In this document: one piece after another, positions 1 through 8,410 of the stretch
Layout of the letters: each line of letters begins with the position of its first letter
How positions within the stretch are numbered: the stretch's first letter is position 1
From: Paenibacillus_E qinlingensis_A
GTDB taxonomy: Bacteria > Bacillota > Bacilli > Paenibacillales > NBRC-103111
Direction of reading: 5' to 3'
Length of the DNA: 64,000 bases
Assembly: GCF_031455095.1 (NCBI RefSeq)
Contig: NZ_JAVDSB010000001.1
Coordinates: 806,001 to 870,000, forward strand
The notes under the pieces: generated by a model
Databases searched by the model: none
Told to the model about the DNA's origin: nothing
The model's input: only the letters and a program-made list of their open reading frames with translations
Made by a program: the position numbers and the translations under genes

Positions 1-71
1 CACCTCCAGATGGCATCCCAACGACTGACAATTTTAACGTGTTTGTGAAGAACGTCAAATACATCAAGTAA
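1..71 (+). CDS. C-terminal end of an unidentified gene, cut by the window start
   Basis: The reading frame beginning at base 3 is open to a TAA at 69-71 and encodes 22 residues, starting PPDGIPTTDN and ending VKNVKYIK. It stops 35 bases before the next gene, which is on the same strand. The fragment is too short to identify. Its position before a CheY-like gene and a prepilin peptidase makes a pilus- or secretion-related protein possible, but that is inference from context only. Confidence 0.5.
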   Translation, partial: PPDGIPTTDNFNVFVKNVKYIK

Positions 72-106
72 GGACAGATTAACCATTCTGGAAGGAGGTA
101 CCTTCA

Positions 107-1606
107 ATGTCATTCCAAATCCTAGTCGTTGACGATACGAAATTCATGCGGAAAATGTTGACTGATATTTTGAAGCAATACGGTCATGAGGTGGTTGGCG
201 AAGCAGAGAATGGTAGACAGGCCGTGCAGAAGTACGAGGAGCTGCAGCCGGATATCGTTCTCATGGATATTACGATGCCTGAGATGGACGGAATTGAAGC
301 GATGAAAGAAATTCGCAAGCTCAATCCGACAGCTGTCGTTCTCATTTGTTCGGCCATGAGTCAGCAGGATCTCATCTCTGATGCGCTAAAAGCAGGAGCG
401 AACGGCTATGTGATGAAACCGTTTAAACCAAATCGTGTGAACGAAATTGTTCGTAAATATGGTGTGCCGCGTGTAATAGGTCATTTACTGCCACAAGAGA
501 TGCAACGCATGGAAACCGTTCCCGCAGAAATGGATGCCGAAGAGACGATATTTGAGAAAGAAGAATTGGAATTGCAGGCTACGATTGCCGAAGGTGCCAA
601 CGCCCAAGTTGAAGGTCTGAAAGCAGTTGACCAAGCTTATTCAGAGCCTGAGGTATTACTTTATACGAAGCAAGATGAGCAACAAGTACACGTACCAGAA
701 GTTATCGAACTTCGACAATCTATGCCGGAACCTGAAATGAAGAGTCCAGTCGTGGAGGAACGGAAAGTTGCTACCAAGCCAAATCAGGTCGTTAATGCGC
801 TAGAAGTATTGCTGGCCTTTGCTGAAGTGGAGGAGTCTAAAATAGTGTTGGAATCCACGGATTCCATGCAAACGGAAGATGTAACGGAACTTTTACTTTC
901 CAACGAATCTGAAGATCGCCTCTCGGAAATGGAAAAACTTGCTGCTGCGATGCAAGGAGACTTGGACCAAGAATGGCAATTGGAACAAGAACTATTGCAA
1001 GAATTGCAACATGACCAAATTGAAGAGCCGATTGCCGATCAGTCCGAAGAAGTTAATGAGGCAGAGTCGCTTGTCGTAGTGGAGCAAGCTACGGAAGAAA
1101 TCGTAGTAGATCTGGAAGCGAGTTCAATTGAACTTAGCTTAGAAGATCTCAATGAACTCACAATGGAGATGGAATCGCTTGCGAATATTGTGCCGGTCCA
1201 TGAAATGGATGATCTAGTCAATGAAGTTACTCAAGTGAAAGATGAGGCTCCTGTCATCACCACATACAAGTCTCCAGAACCGACGGATACGAATAGAGTT
1301 GGCTTTAAAGCTGTGAACGGCGGAAAGATCATTAATTTATTCAGGGGGAATGGACCAATGAAGAACTTCACAAGCAGTGTTATGTGTAATTGGAGCGAGG
1401 ATTTGAACGGCGAAATGTCGCAATACTTGGTCGTATGTACAGAAGCAGAGAATAAAATCGAGATCGATATGACAACTTCAAGTGGGCAAAAGCAATCCAT
1501 TACGGTTACCATTGAGAGCTTTAATCAATTGGCAGCCTGGCTGCAGGTTCAATTGGGAACAGCACCCGTGAACAATCGTGAATATGCGAAGAAAGCAGAT
1601 TTTTAA
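107..1606 (+). CDS. CheY-like response regulator with long acidic extension
   Basis: Residues 1-120 are a complete receiver domain: acidic pair D9-D10, phospho-acceptor D54 in LMDITMPEMDG, S82 and K104. Instead of a DNA-binding output domain, about 270 residues follow (roughly 130-400) that are very rich in Glu, Asp and Gln and probably disordered. The last ~90 residues (from about GFKAVNGGKIINLF) look like a small folded domain that I cannot name. A strong GGAAGGAGG ribosome site precedes the ATG. It sits 42 bases before the prepilin peptidase gene and is followed by a chemoreceptor, so a role in motility or pilus signalling is likely but inferred. The receiver assignment is firm; the output of the protein is unknown. 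Confidence 0.9.
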   Translation: MSFQILVVDDTKFMRKMLTDILKQYGHEVVGEAENGRQAVQKYEELQPDIVLMDITMPEMDGIEAMKEIRKLNPTAVVLICSAMSQQDLISDALKAGANGYVMKPFKPNRVNEIVRKYGVPRVIGHLLPQEMQRMETVPAEMDAEETIFEKEELELQATIAEGANAQVEGLKAVDQAYSEPEVLLYTKQDEQQVHVPEVIELRQSMPEPEMKSPVVEERKVATKPNQVVNALEVLLAFAEVEESKIVLESTDSMQTEDVTELLLSNESEDRLSEMEKLAAAMQGDLDQEWQLEQELLQELQHDQIEEPIADQSEEVNEAESLVVVEQATEEIVVDLEASSIELSLEDLNELTMEMESLANIVPVHEMDDLVNEVTQVKDEAPVITTYKSPEPTDTNRVGFKAVNGGKIINLFRGNGPMKNFTSSVMCNWSEDLNGEMSQYLVVCTEAENKIEIDMTTSSGQKQSITVTIESFNQLAAWLQVQLGTAPVNNREYAKKADF

Positions 1607-1648
1607 GTAGGGAATAGCTAGGTTAGACATCTAGAGGGGGTTAGGGCG

Positions 1649-2428
1649 ATGGGGTGGGAAGCATGGAGTTACACAATTCTATTGTTCATAGTGGGTGCAT
1701 TATTTGGTTCTTTCTTTAATGTCGTGGGGCTGCGAGTACCGAAAGGTATCTCTGTTATTGCTCCGCGATCCAGTTGTGGAAGTTGTGGACGCCAGCTTAA
1801 CGCGATAGACTTAATCCCAATTTTGGGATGGTTCATCCGCAGAGGGAAATGTCATACCTGTGGGTCATCCATATCCCCTGTGTATATCGTAGGTGAGTTG
1901 GCAGGTGGTGTCTTATTTGCTTCGCTTCCAGCATTGGTCAGCATGGAAGAACTATGGATTGCTTACCCGCTTGTCTCTGTGCTTCTCATTCTTACGGTGA
2001 GTGATTTGGCCTACATGCTGCTGCCTAACAAAATCATTTATCCAGCTATGCTATTATTTACGGGATTACGCTTATTCGTACACCCCTTGCCGATTTGGCA
2101 TTATGCTCTGGGATTTGTAATTGGGGGAGGCGCTTTGATCATCGTATCCCTTGTTGCGACTTGGATGGGGAAGCCAGCTATGGGTTTTGGGGATATTCGA
2201 TTGATGGCTTTAGTTGGACTTGTAATGGGAATCAAGCTTGTGCTGTTATGCATTTTTCTGTCGGCGCTGCTTGGCAGCGTTATCGGTGTGGTTCTCATCG
2301 CCTCAGGCAAATTGGATCGGCGTTCACCCATTCCCTATGGTCCTTTCATCGCTGTCGCTGGTTTCATCTGCTTTTGCTTCGGAGACCCATTGATGACGTG
2401 GTACATGGACCTCATCCTGTGGCAGTAA
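1649..2428 (+). CDS. prepilin leader peptidase / N-methyltransferase (type IV pilin peptidase, ComC/PilD family)
   Basis: A polytopic membrane aspartyl protease that cleaves the leader of type IV prepilin-like proteins on the cytoplasmic side and, in two-domain members, methylates the new N-terminus. Visible marks are the N-terminal GALFGSFFNVV segment, two CxxC pairs (C43/C46 and C68/C71) typical of the bifunctional form, and the catalytic aspartates D119 (TVSDLAYMLLPN) and D182 in GFGDIRLM, the family GxGD motif. Length 259 is usual. It lies between the CheY-like gene and a chemoreceptor gene. Pilin substrate genes are not in the window and presumably lie to the left. ComC (competence) and PilD (pili) functions cannot be told apart from the sequence. 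Confidence 0.93.
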   Translation: MGWEAWSYTILLFIVGALFGSFFNVVGLRVPKGISVIAPRSSCGSCGRQLNAIDLIPILGWFIRRGKCHTCGSSISPVYIVGELAGGVLFASLPALVSMEELWIAYPLVSVLLILTVSDLAYMLLPNKIIYPAMLLFTGLRLFVHPLPIWHYALGFVIGGGALIIVSLVATWMGKPAMGFGDIRLMALVGLVMGIKLVLLCIFLSALLGSVIGVVLIASGKLDRRSPIPYGPFIAVAGFICFCFGDPLMTWYMDLILWQ

Positions 2429-2461
2429 ACCTACATTTCGTAAAAGAGAGGTCGAATTCCT

Positions 2462-3721
2462 ATGAACTGGTTTCTAATGCAATCGTTTCGTGCTAAGCTT
2501 CAGCTCGGTTACTATACTGTTGTTGTTTTTTACACAATTATTATTCTAATTCTAATGTTAACAGCAGATGTATCTGTCATTTTTGCCCTTTCTTCATCCT
2601 TGATTCTCATGGTCTTCAGCTTTCCTTATGTGCGTTTCTTGGAAAAAGCGTTAACCGAGCCTATCGATAATGTAACGCGTGTCGCCATGAATATTGCAAA
2701 AGGAGACTTTACGCAAACGGTGGATGCTTCTTCTAAGGATGCTTTAGGAGACATGGGAAGATCGTTCAATGCAATGATTGTGAAATTGAAGGAGCTTCTG
2801 AATGAAACTGCCTCCATTTCTAAGCATGTCGCTGACTCAAGCCGTGATATTTACCACAAAAATGAAGGTATTAACACGATGATTGTGGAAGCCACAGGTT
2901 CTGTGACTTCACTTGCTGAAGGAGCAAATGAAATATCGACCGGGGTGTTTAAAAGCTTTTCCGTCGTGAAGGAAATCGAGACCAAAATTACGGATTATGT
3001 GGATTCCACGCATGAAATGAATAATCGTTGTGGACAAACGTTAGAGCTTGTGAAAAAAGGGATGCGAGCCGTGGAAAGCCAATCGGAAAGTGTCTCTCAC
3101 ATTGTTCTTGCGACAAGCAATGTATCGGGTACGATTGATGATCTGGTGAAGGAAGCCGCTGGTATTTCATCTATCACACGTACGATTTCAGAGATTGCTG
3201 AACAGACCAATTTGTTGTCATTGAATGCCTCAATTGAAGCAGCGCGTGCTGGTGAACATGGAAGAGGGTTCTCTGTGGTAGCGCAAGAAGTGCGCAAATT
3301 AGCTGAAGAGTCGTCAAAGTCCGCCAAAAGCGTATTTCATATGGTACACAACATTGAGAATAGCATCCGAATGGCTCAGAAGAATATTCAAATTAATGAG
3401 GAAATCGCCCGCAGGCAGACAGAATCTATTGAAGCAACGGAAAAAATATTTGCTGAAATGGTTGAAAGTATACAATTTATTACGAAGCGTATGGGTGAGT
3501 TTACGGGTGAAAGCCAGAAGATGCTAAATGCAGCCCAATTCATCACGGGCACTATGGAAAATATTTCAGCCATTACACAGCAATCGGCGGCTGGAACTGA
3601 GCAAGTATCTACGTCTATGGTTCAACAAACGCGATCCGTTAAGGCTGTCGTTATTCAGTCGGAACAAATGCTTCGAATGGTAACACAATTACAGCGCACG
3701 ATTCAGATATTCAAGCTTTGA
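2462..3721 (+). CDS. methyl-accepting chemotaxis protein lacking an extracellular sensor domain
   Basis: Two hydrophobic segments at about residues 15-58 are separated by only a few residues (around TADVSV), so no periplasmic-type ligand domain is present. A HAMP segment follows (from about EPIDNVTRVAMNI), then a long coiled-coil signalling domain with the strongly conserved hairpin tip (EQTNLLSLNASIEAARAGEH, then GRGFSVVAQEVRKLAEESSKS). The tip binds CheW and CheA. With no outer domain the input must come from the membrane, the cytoplasm or a partner protein. It begins 33 bases after the prepilin peptidase gene, in a likely operon with it and the CheY-like gene. Its last 19 bases overlap the convergent small membrane-protein gene. 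Confidence 0.93.
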   Translation: MNWFLMQSFRAKLQLGYYTVVVFYTIIILILMLTADVSVIFALSSSLILMVFSFPYVRFLEKALTEPIDNVTRVAMNIAKGDFTQTVDASSKDALGDMGRSFNAMIVKLKELLNETASISKHVADSSRDIYHKNEGINTMIVEATGSVTSLAEGANEISTGVFKSFSVVKEIETKITDYVDSTHEMNNRCGQTLELVKKGMRAVESQSESVSHIVLATSNVSGTIDDLVKEAAGISSITRTISEIAEQTNLLSLNASIEAARAGEHGRGFSVVAQEVRKLAEESSKSAKSVFHMVHNIENSIRMAQKNIQINEEIARRQTESIEATEKIFAEMVESIQFITKRMGEFTGESQKMLNAAQFITGTMENISAITQQSAAGTEQVSTSMVQQTRSVKAVVIQSEQMLRMVTQLQRTIQIFKL

Positions 3722-4014
3722 GAGAACGAAGTTGAGATCCAGAAAGCATGCAAGAGGAGAATACCCAAATACACGATGGTTGAGAAGCGAAACAAGTTTT
3801 GGATGAGCAGTCGTTTACCTGCTTTAGCCGCTAAAAAGAAAAGGGAGAGGGGGAGAATAATTTTAATGCCATAGAAGGCCACATAGCTATGCTCATATAG
3901 GAAGGCCATAATCGGATTAGCTTCACCAATTAAGTTCATTCGAAGTCCTATATCCGTAAGACCAGCATCCAATAGACTAGCAATACATAAGAAGATAATT
4001 AAAGTTCGACTCAA
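3703..4014 (-). CDS. small membrane protein, DUF5658-like
   Basis: About 103 residues with roughly three hydrophobic segments. The conserved features are an N-terminal helix containing LLDAGLTDIGL and a GEANPIM motif followed by another helix, as in the DUF5658 family of unknown function. I prefer the TTG at 4014: an AAGGAG at 4023-4028 lies 8 bases upstream of it, whereas the GTG at 4023 overlaps that ribosome site. The 3' end overlaps the convergent chemoreceptor gene by 19 bases, and no terminator hairpin lies between them. No function can be given. Confidence 0.75.
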   Translation of the reverse strand: MSRTLIIFLCIASLLDAGLTDIGLRMNLIGEANPIMAFLYEHSYVAFYGIKIILPLSLFFLAAKAGKRLLIQNLFRFSTIVYLGILLLHAFWISTSFSQSLNI

Positions 4015-4046
4015 AGGAACCACTCCTTTTGGTTTAAGAGGTTATG

Positions 4047-4940
4047 CTAACGAATCGTTTGCATAACCTCTTTCATTGTGGAAATAAACGCTTCCGCGGC
4101 TTTTGAGATATAGCGACCTTTGCGATAAGCAATTACGAGCTTGCGGGTAGGTCTACCTTCTAATGAAACGTTAACTGGAGAAAGCTCATGTAAACTTCTT
4201 TTTGATATCAAGTAAGGGACGAACGCGATCCCCATGCCAGCCGCAACAAGCGATTGCACAGTTTCCATATTGCTCGATTCAAAAACAATATTCGGTGTAA
4301 AGCCAGCTTCCTGACATAGATCAAGCGTCAGCTTGCGAAAACCTTGCCCTTTTTTTAATGCGATGAAGGCTTCCTTCTCAAGATGAGAAATACGTATCGG
4401 CTCTTTACTTGCTGCTAATGGATGCAGCGGCGGAACAGCTAGAATAATTTCTTCTTCTAACAAGGTCTCATACACAAGAGATTCTTCACGTAAAGGCAAG
4501 GAAAGAAGAGAAATATCGGTTTGACCATTCACTGTCAACGTCTCGAGGTTGGATGAAGTTTCTTCAACAAGCGAGATTTCAATATCCGGATATGCGGCTT
4601 GAAACACAGGAACTACGAAGGGTAAAATGGTTGATCCTGTGATTGGCATACTGCCAATGACAAGACGACCTTTCTTCATTTGTGAAATATCTTCCATTTC
4701 CTTTTTGAGTCCTTCGATCATGTCGAGAATTTTTTGTGACTTCTCGACGAAGAGGGAGCCTGCATGGGTTAACTCAACAGAATTCGTACTGCGTTGGAAC
4801 AAAAGCACGCCAAGTTCCTTCTCCAGCTTGGATAATTGCTGGCTTAAAGAGGGCTGAGCGATATGAAGCTTCTCAGCTGCGCGTGAGAAATTGCGTTCGA
4901 TCGCGATCTGAATAGCATATTGTAATTGACGTAATTCCAT
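4047..4940 (-). CDS. LysR-family transcriptional regulator
   Basis: An N-terminal winged helix-turn-helix (MELRQLQYAI, then FSRAAEKLHIAQPSLSQQLS) is followed by a LysR substrate-binding domain of periplasmic-binding-protein fold (from about residue 90). Length about 297 is normal. The start chosen is the ATG at 4940, because AAAAGGAG lies 12 bases before it; an in-frame ATG at 4964 has only a weak site. The gene is separated by a strong terminator from the iron-uptake genes upstream on the same strand, so it is probably expressed alone. The effector and targets are not visible. leuC at 8.4 kb, whose promoter region holds an inverted repeat, is a conceivable target, but this is guesswork. Confidence 0.9.
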   Translation of the reverse strand: MELRQLQYAIQIAIERNFSRAAEKLHIAQPSLSQQLSKLEKELGVLLFQRSTNSVELTHAGSLFVEKSQKILDMIEGLKKEMEDISQMKKGRLVIGSMPITGSTILPFVVPVFQAAYPDIEISLVEETSSNLETLTVNGQTDISLLSLPLREESLVYETLLEEEIILAVPPLHPLAASKEPIRISHLEKEAFIALKKGQGFRKLTLDLCQEAGFTPNIVFESSNMETVQSLVAAGMGIAFVPYLISKRSLHELSPVNVSLEGRPTRKLVIAYRKGRYISKAAEAFISTMKEVMQTIR

Positions 4941-5020
4941 CCGAAGAAGTGTCTCCTTTTTCATGGCCTGAAGGTAATCATATCAAGCTTTTTGGGCCGA
5001 AACAAGCTGAATATAGGAAT

Positions 5021-5083
5021 AAATAACCATAAAGGACAGCAAGAACTGGTTTCTTCCAGTTTCGCTGCCCTTTATGGTTATTT
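5021..5083 (-). terminator. long hairpin terminator of the iron-uptake operon
   Basis: Arms 5021-5040 and 5064-5083 pair over 20 bases with one non-Watson-Crick position, and an inner stem AACTGG/CCAGTT (5044-5049, 5056-5061) extends the hairpin. The odd position is G.U in RNA read from the minus strand but A.C in RNA from the plus strand, which favours function on the minus strand. It lies 16 bases after the permease stop codon. Confidence 0.75.
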
Positions 5084-5098
5084 TTCGCGAATCGATGG

Positions 5099-7159
5099 TT
5101 ATCTGCGAACGGTACTTCGATACATTAAGTACAACAAATATGGAGCACCAATGATTGCGACTACGATCCCCGAAGGAATCTCTTTGGGAATGAGAATGGT
5201 TTTGCCTATAATATCAGCTAATGTAAGTAGAATAGCTCCTAAGATGGCTGAAAGTACAACCGACTTCTGATGATGCTGCCCCATGAAGAGCCGAACAGCG
5301 TGTGGCGCGAGTAAGCCAACGAAGCTTACGGTTCCAACCGCGGCTACGGCAATCGCAGCAACGAACACACCGATTGCAGCAGACACCAACCTTGTCTTCT
5401 GCAGCCTCAGACCTAGTCCTATAGACACGTGGTCACCGAATGCTAATAAATCTACACGTCGACCAAGTAACCAAGCGCTTGGCAGTAGAATGATCGTTGT
5501 AATCAGCAGTTGGATGACTTCTTTCCAACCTCTAGAATAGGTACTGCCCGCTAACCATGTAAGTGCGGGAGCGGCACCAAGCTTAGATTGGATCACGAGA
5601 AATTGAATAACAGCCGAACCTATTGCAGAAATCGCAATACCGACTAGAATCAGCACGACGGGATTTAGTCCCTTTTTCCATGCGAGGGCATAGACGCTTC
5701 CCGCGGAAAGGAGTGCACCGATTATAGCACCAATTGGCACCCAAGTAGCGGACCCTGTTGGCCAAATCGTCAACACAAGCAGAGCGCCCATACCGGCACC
5801 AGATGTAACACCAACGACGGAGGGGTCTGCAAGTGGATTGCGAACAGCCCCTTGCATCATGGAGCCAGCAACAGCCAAGGAGGCGCCAGCGAGCGCAGCA
5901 ACCAGAATGCGCGGCAGACGCAAGTTGAGAATGACATTGCGCGCCATTTCTTCACCTTGCCCAGTCATTACAGCGATAACGTTAGATAGGGGGATATGTA
6001 AAGCTCCAGCTGTTAGGCCGAAGAGAACCAAGACGACAAGGGCAATTGCAGATACCACAACTAGGATCGGATATGGAATTTTGGTTCCTACATAACCGAC
6101 GCTCATCGAGCTGCTCTCAGCGGAAGCTTTCATGCGAGATCCTCGAATTGTCAGCCAAATTAACCAAGGTGCACCTATTAGAGCGGTTACGGAACCTGCA
6201 GGAAGTTCGCCTAGTGTACTGCGGAACATTTTGGCAATTGTATCCGCGCCAAGTAAAACGGCTGCACCCCAGATCGCACTCCCTGGAATCAACAGTCGAT
6301 GTCGTTGTAAGCCAATTAATCGAACAAGATGAGGCGCGATAAGCCCTATAAAGCCGATGGGGCCAACAACACTCACGGTTACACCTGCGAGTAGAATTGC
6401 TGTGGCTAGCGCAACCAATCGAACTAGGTTAATATTTTCACCTAATGAAATAGCGGTTTCTTCGCTTAACGCAAGCATATCTAGCTTTTGATGGAACAGA
6501 AAGGCAACGACGAGACCAATGCAAATCCAAGGGAGTGCATATTGGACACCTTGCCAATCGTTTTGACCTAATGCACCTGAACCCCACATGAATAAGCCAT
6601 TCGTGGCATCCTCAAACATGATCTGGAGTCCGCTAGTGAAAGCTGAGAGTACGAGTGTTACGATCATGCCCGCAAGTGCCATGCGCAGAGGCGAGCTTTT
6701 GCGGCCGCCTGACATGTAATAGGCCATAACGGCTGCACCACAAGCCCCAACTAAGGCCAAAATTAAAGCGTGATCCGACTTCAGGGCTGGGAAAAAAACG
6801 GCAGCTAAAACAATAATGAAATAAGCGCCCGCATTCAAACCTAATGTTGAAGCCGAAGCGAGAGGATTACGTGTGACGGTTTGCAGTAAAGCACCTGCAA
6901 CTGCGAGTGCTGCTCCTGCGAGCATCCCCATCACAGCGCGCGGCATGCGAAGCCCCCGCACCATTAAATGGTCGGGGGTATCTTGTGGAGCGATCAAAGC
7001 TTGTATAACCGTATGAACGGTAATGTTCGCTTCTCCTTGTGTTAAGTTGAGAAAAAGCAAGAGGCAGAGGGCGATTCCCCCACCTCCAAATACAAGAAGT
7101 GATTTCCACGCGATATTAGCGAAAGGGTTAGTTTTCGATTTCATCGCAGATTGGATCAT
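5099..7159 (-). CDS. iron-siderophore ABC transporter permease, two FecCD domains fused (FhuB-like)
   Basis: An inner-membrane channel for ferric siderophores. The 686 residues hold two complete FecCD permease modules in tandem, about 20-340 and 370-680. Each has the diagnostic segments: LAGAALAVAGALLQ with NPLASASTLG, and LAGASLAVAGSMMQ with NPLADPSVVG; then GFIGLIAPHLVRL and SFVGLLAPHAVRL. A fused pair resembles E. coli FhuB and means one polypeptide can form the whole channel. The ATG overlaps the lipoprotein stop codon by 4 bases (ATGA), implying translational coupling. No ATPase gene follows; transcription ends at the 5021-5083 hairpin. The substrate is unknown. Confidence 0.93.
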   Translation of the reverse strand: MIQSAMKSKTNPFANIAWKSLLVFGGGGIALCLLLFLNLTQGEANITVHTVIQALIAPQDTPDHLMVRGLRMPRAVMGMLAGAALAVAGALLQTVTRNPLASASTLGLNAGAYFIIVLAAVFFPALKSDHALILALVGACGAAVMAYYMSGGRKSSPLRMALAGMIVTLVLSAFTSGLQIMFEDATNGLFMWGSGALGQNDWQGVQYALPWICIGLVVAFLFHQKLDMLALSEETAISLGENINLVRLVALATAILLAGVTVSVVGPIGFIGLIAPHLVRLIGLQRHRLLIPGSAIWGAAVLLGADTIAKMFRSTLGELPAGSVTALIGAPWLIWLTIRGSRMKASAESSSMSVGYVGTKIPYPILVVVSAIALVVLVLFGLTAGALHIPLSNVIAVMTGQGEEMARNVILNLRLPRILVAALAGASLAVAGSMMQGAVRNPLADPSVVGVTSGAGMGALLVLTIWPTGSATWVPIGAIIGALLSAGSVYALAWKKGLNPVVLILVGIAISAIGSAVIQFLVIQSKLGAAPALTWLAGSTYSRGWKEVIQLLITTIILLPSAWLLGRRVDLLAFGDHVSIGLGLRLQKTRLVSAAIGVFVAAIAVAAVGTVSFVGLLAPHAVRLFMGQHHQKSVVLSAILGAILLTLADIIGKTILIPKEIPSGIVVAIIGAPYLLYLMYRSTVRR

Positions 7160-8175
7160 TTTGTAAGGGATGCAGCAGCTAGCTCAGCAAATACTTTGGC
7201 AGATAATGGTCCACCGAAAGTCCAAGTGTTACCTGGAAGCTTAAATGTTTTGTTGTCTTTCACAAATGAAAGGCCTTTCCATACGGCATTGTCTTTCAAT
7301 TGTTTCTCAAATACGTTATCTGCATCTTGAACGATGTAGAAGAAGTTTGCATTTTGAACAGCAGGTAAAGCTTCTACGGAAGCAGTAGAGAAGCCATAAA
7401 GCTCAAATTTCGTGGATTTAAAAGTATTTTTTAAACCGATACGCTGCAAAATTTGAACAACCATGGAGTTGTCAGTGAACATGCGTAGAACCGCATTGTT
7501 TTGGTTGCTGAACGCTTGTGTTAAAGCGAACTCAGCGCCATCTTTTTTCGCAGCAACTAATTTTGCTTTCGTATCTGCATATGCTTTGTCAAGGTCAGCA
7601 AGTACCTTGTCTCCTTCAGCTTTCTTACCTACGATATCTGAAATGGTTTTGAATGTAGTGATCATATCGGAATATTGATCGCCTTTTCCTTCAGCTGGGT
7701 AGGATTCAAATGCGATAGTTGGAGCGATCTTGGAAAGAGCTTCGTAGTTTTTGCTCGAACGCAATGTGCTTGTAATGATAAGATCTGGCTTCAGACCCGT
7801 GATTGTTTCTAGGTTAGGCTCTTGACGAGTCCCTACGTCAACAACGGAAGCATCTAAGGCAGGCTTCACATTTACCGCTCCTAAGTAGCCTTTATTATCA
7901 GCTTGACCTACAGGTTGAAGGCCAAGTGCCAACACATCTTCTGTGTATGCCCATTCTAATGTTACGATGCGTTTTGGTGTACCTTTAATTGTTGTTGTTC
8001 CGAGTGCGTGTGTAATTGTCTTATCTGCAGCAGGTGTTGCTGTTGGCGCCACACTTGCAGCGGCAGCTGCACTTGGTGCAGGCGATGTTGTTGTCGTAGA
8101 ATTTCCGCATGCAGCAGTTACGATTAACGATAGAAGTGCGACTGAAAAAGTAAGTGGTTTAAATATGGATTTCAC
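7156..8175 (-). CDS. ferric-siderophore-binding lipoprotein (ABC transporter substrate-binding protein)
   Basis: A 339-residue class III (helical-backbone) binding protein. The signal peptide ends in the lipobox VTAAC (C23), followed by a Thr/Ser/Pro/Ala-rich linker to about residue 50. The mature part has the usual features: a start at KRIVTLEWAYTEDVLALGLQPVG, then LKPDLIITS and AFESYPAEGKG. The start is the GTG at 8175, with AGGGGGA 7 bases upstream. It is the first gene of the pair and overlaps the permease by ATGA. Expression is probably iron-repressed, because an exact 7-1-7 Fur box covers its promoter. The ligand is not deducible. Confidence 0.93.
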   Translation of the reverse strand: MKSIFKPLTFSVALLSLIVTAACGNSTTTTSPAPSAAAAASVAPTATPAADKTITHALGTTTIKGTPKRIVTLEWAYTEDVLALGLQPVGQADNKGYLGAVNVKPALDASVVDVGTRQEPNLETITGLKPDLIITSTLRSSKNYEALSKIAPTIAFESYPAEGKGDQYSDMITTFKTISDIVGKKAEGDKVLADLDKAYADTKAKLVAAKKDGAEFALTQAFSNQNNAVLRMFTDNSMVVQILQRIGLKNTFKSTKFELYGFSTASVEALPAVQNANFFYIVQDADNVFEKQLKDNAVWKGLSFVKDNKTFKLPGNTWTFGGPLSAKVFAELAAASLTK

Positions 8176-8242
8176 AAAAATTTCCCCCTAGATATTCTTT
8201 TTTCTTTCTAGAATCGATGGCCAACTCGAGTCCACTAGGAGA

Positions 8243-8271
8243 ATGATAATCATTATCATTCGTATTGTCAA
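8243..8271 (-). promoter_or_regulatory. sigma-A promoter of the siderophore-binding lipoprotein gene
   Basis: On the minus strand TTGACA (8271-8266) is followed after exactly 17 bases by TATCAT (8248-8243). The promoter lies about 70 bases upstream of the GTG start at 8175. Its spacer and -10 element are covered by the Fur box at 8244-8258. Confidence 0.7.
8244..8258. promoter_or_regulatory. Fur box (perfect 7-1-7 inverted repeat)
   Basis: TGATAATCATTATCA matches the Bacillus Fur consensus TGATAAT-N-ATTATCA at every position. It overlaps the -10 region and spacer of the minus-strand promoter, so iron-loaded Fur would block polymerase. It lies about 150 bases from the leuC start on the other side, where control is less likely. 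Confidence 0.85.
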
Positions 8272-8307
8272 CCTTATTTTGCTATATAGGAACAATCTAT
8301 CAAGCTT

Positions 8308-8351
8308 ATAGTTATTATATCTTGGAACTATGAGATAATCCGTGCTACATT
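8308..8351 (+). promoter_or_regulatory. candidate leuC promoter with overlapping inverted repeat
   Basis: TTGGAA (8323-8328) and TACATT (8346-8351) are 17 bases apart, giving a modest sigma-A promoter about 60 bases before leuC. An inverted repeat ATAGTT (8308-8313) / AACTAT (8326-8331) overlaps the -35. Its size suits a dimeric regulator. Both parts are weak matches seen by eye. Confidence 0.35.
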
Positions 8352-8410
8352 ACTATATGAGGGTAAGACATTAGCAAACTAATGCGGATAATGACAAGAG
8401 GTGACTGGAT

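Noticed and set aside
4992..5270. Plus-strand frame of 92 codons over the terminator and permease 3' end.
   Set aside because: No family motif or ribosome site; it runs through the terminator hairpin and is antisense to a clear permease.
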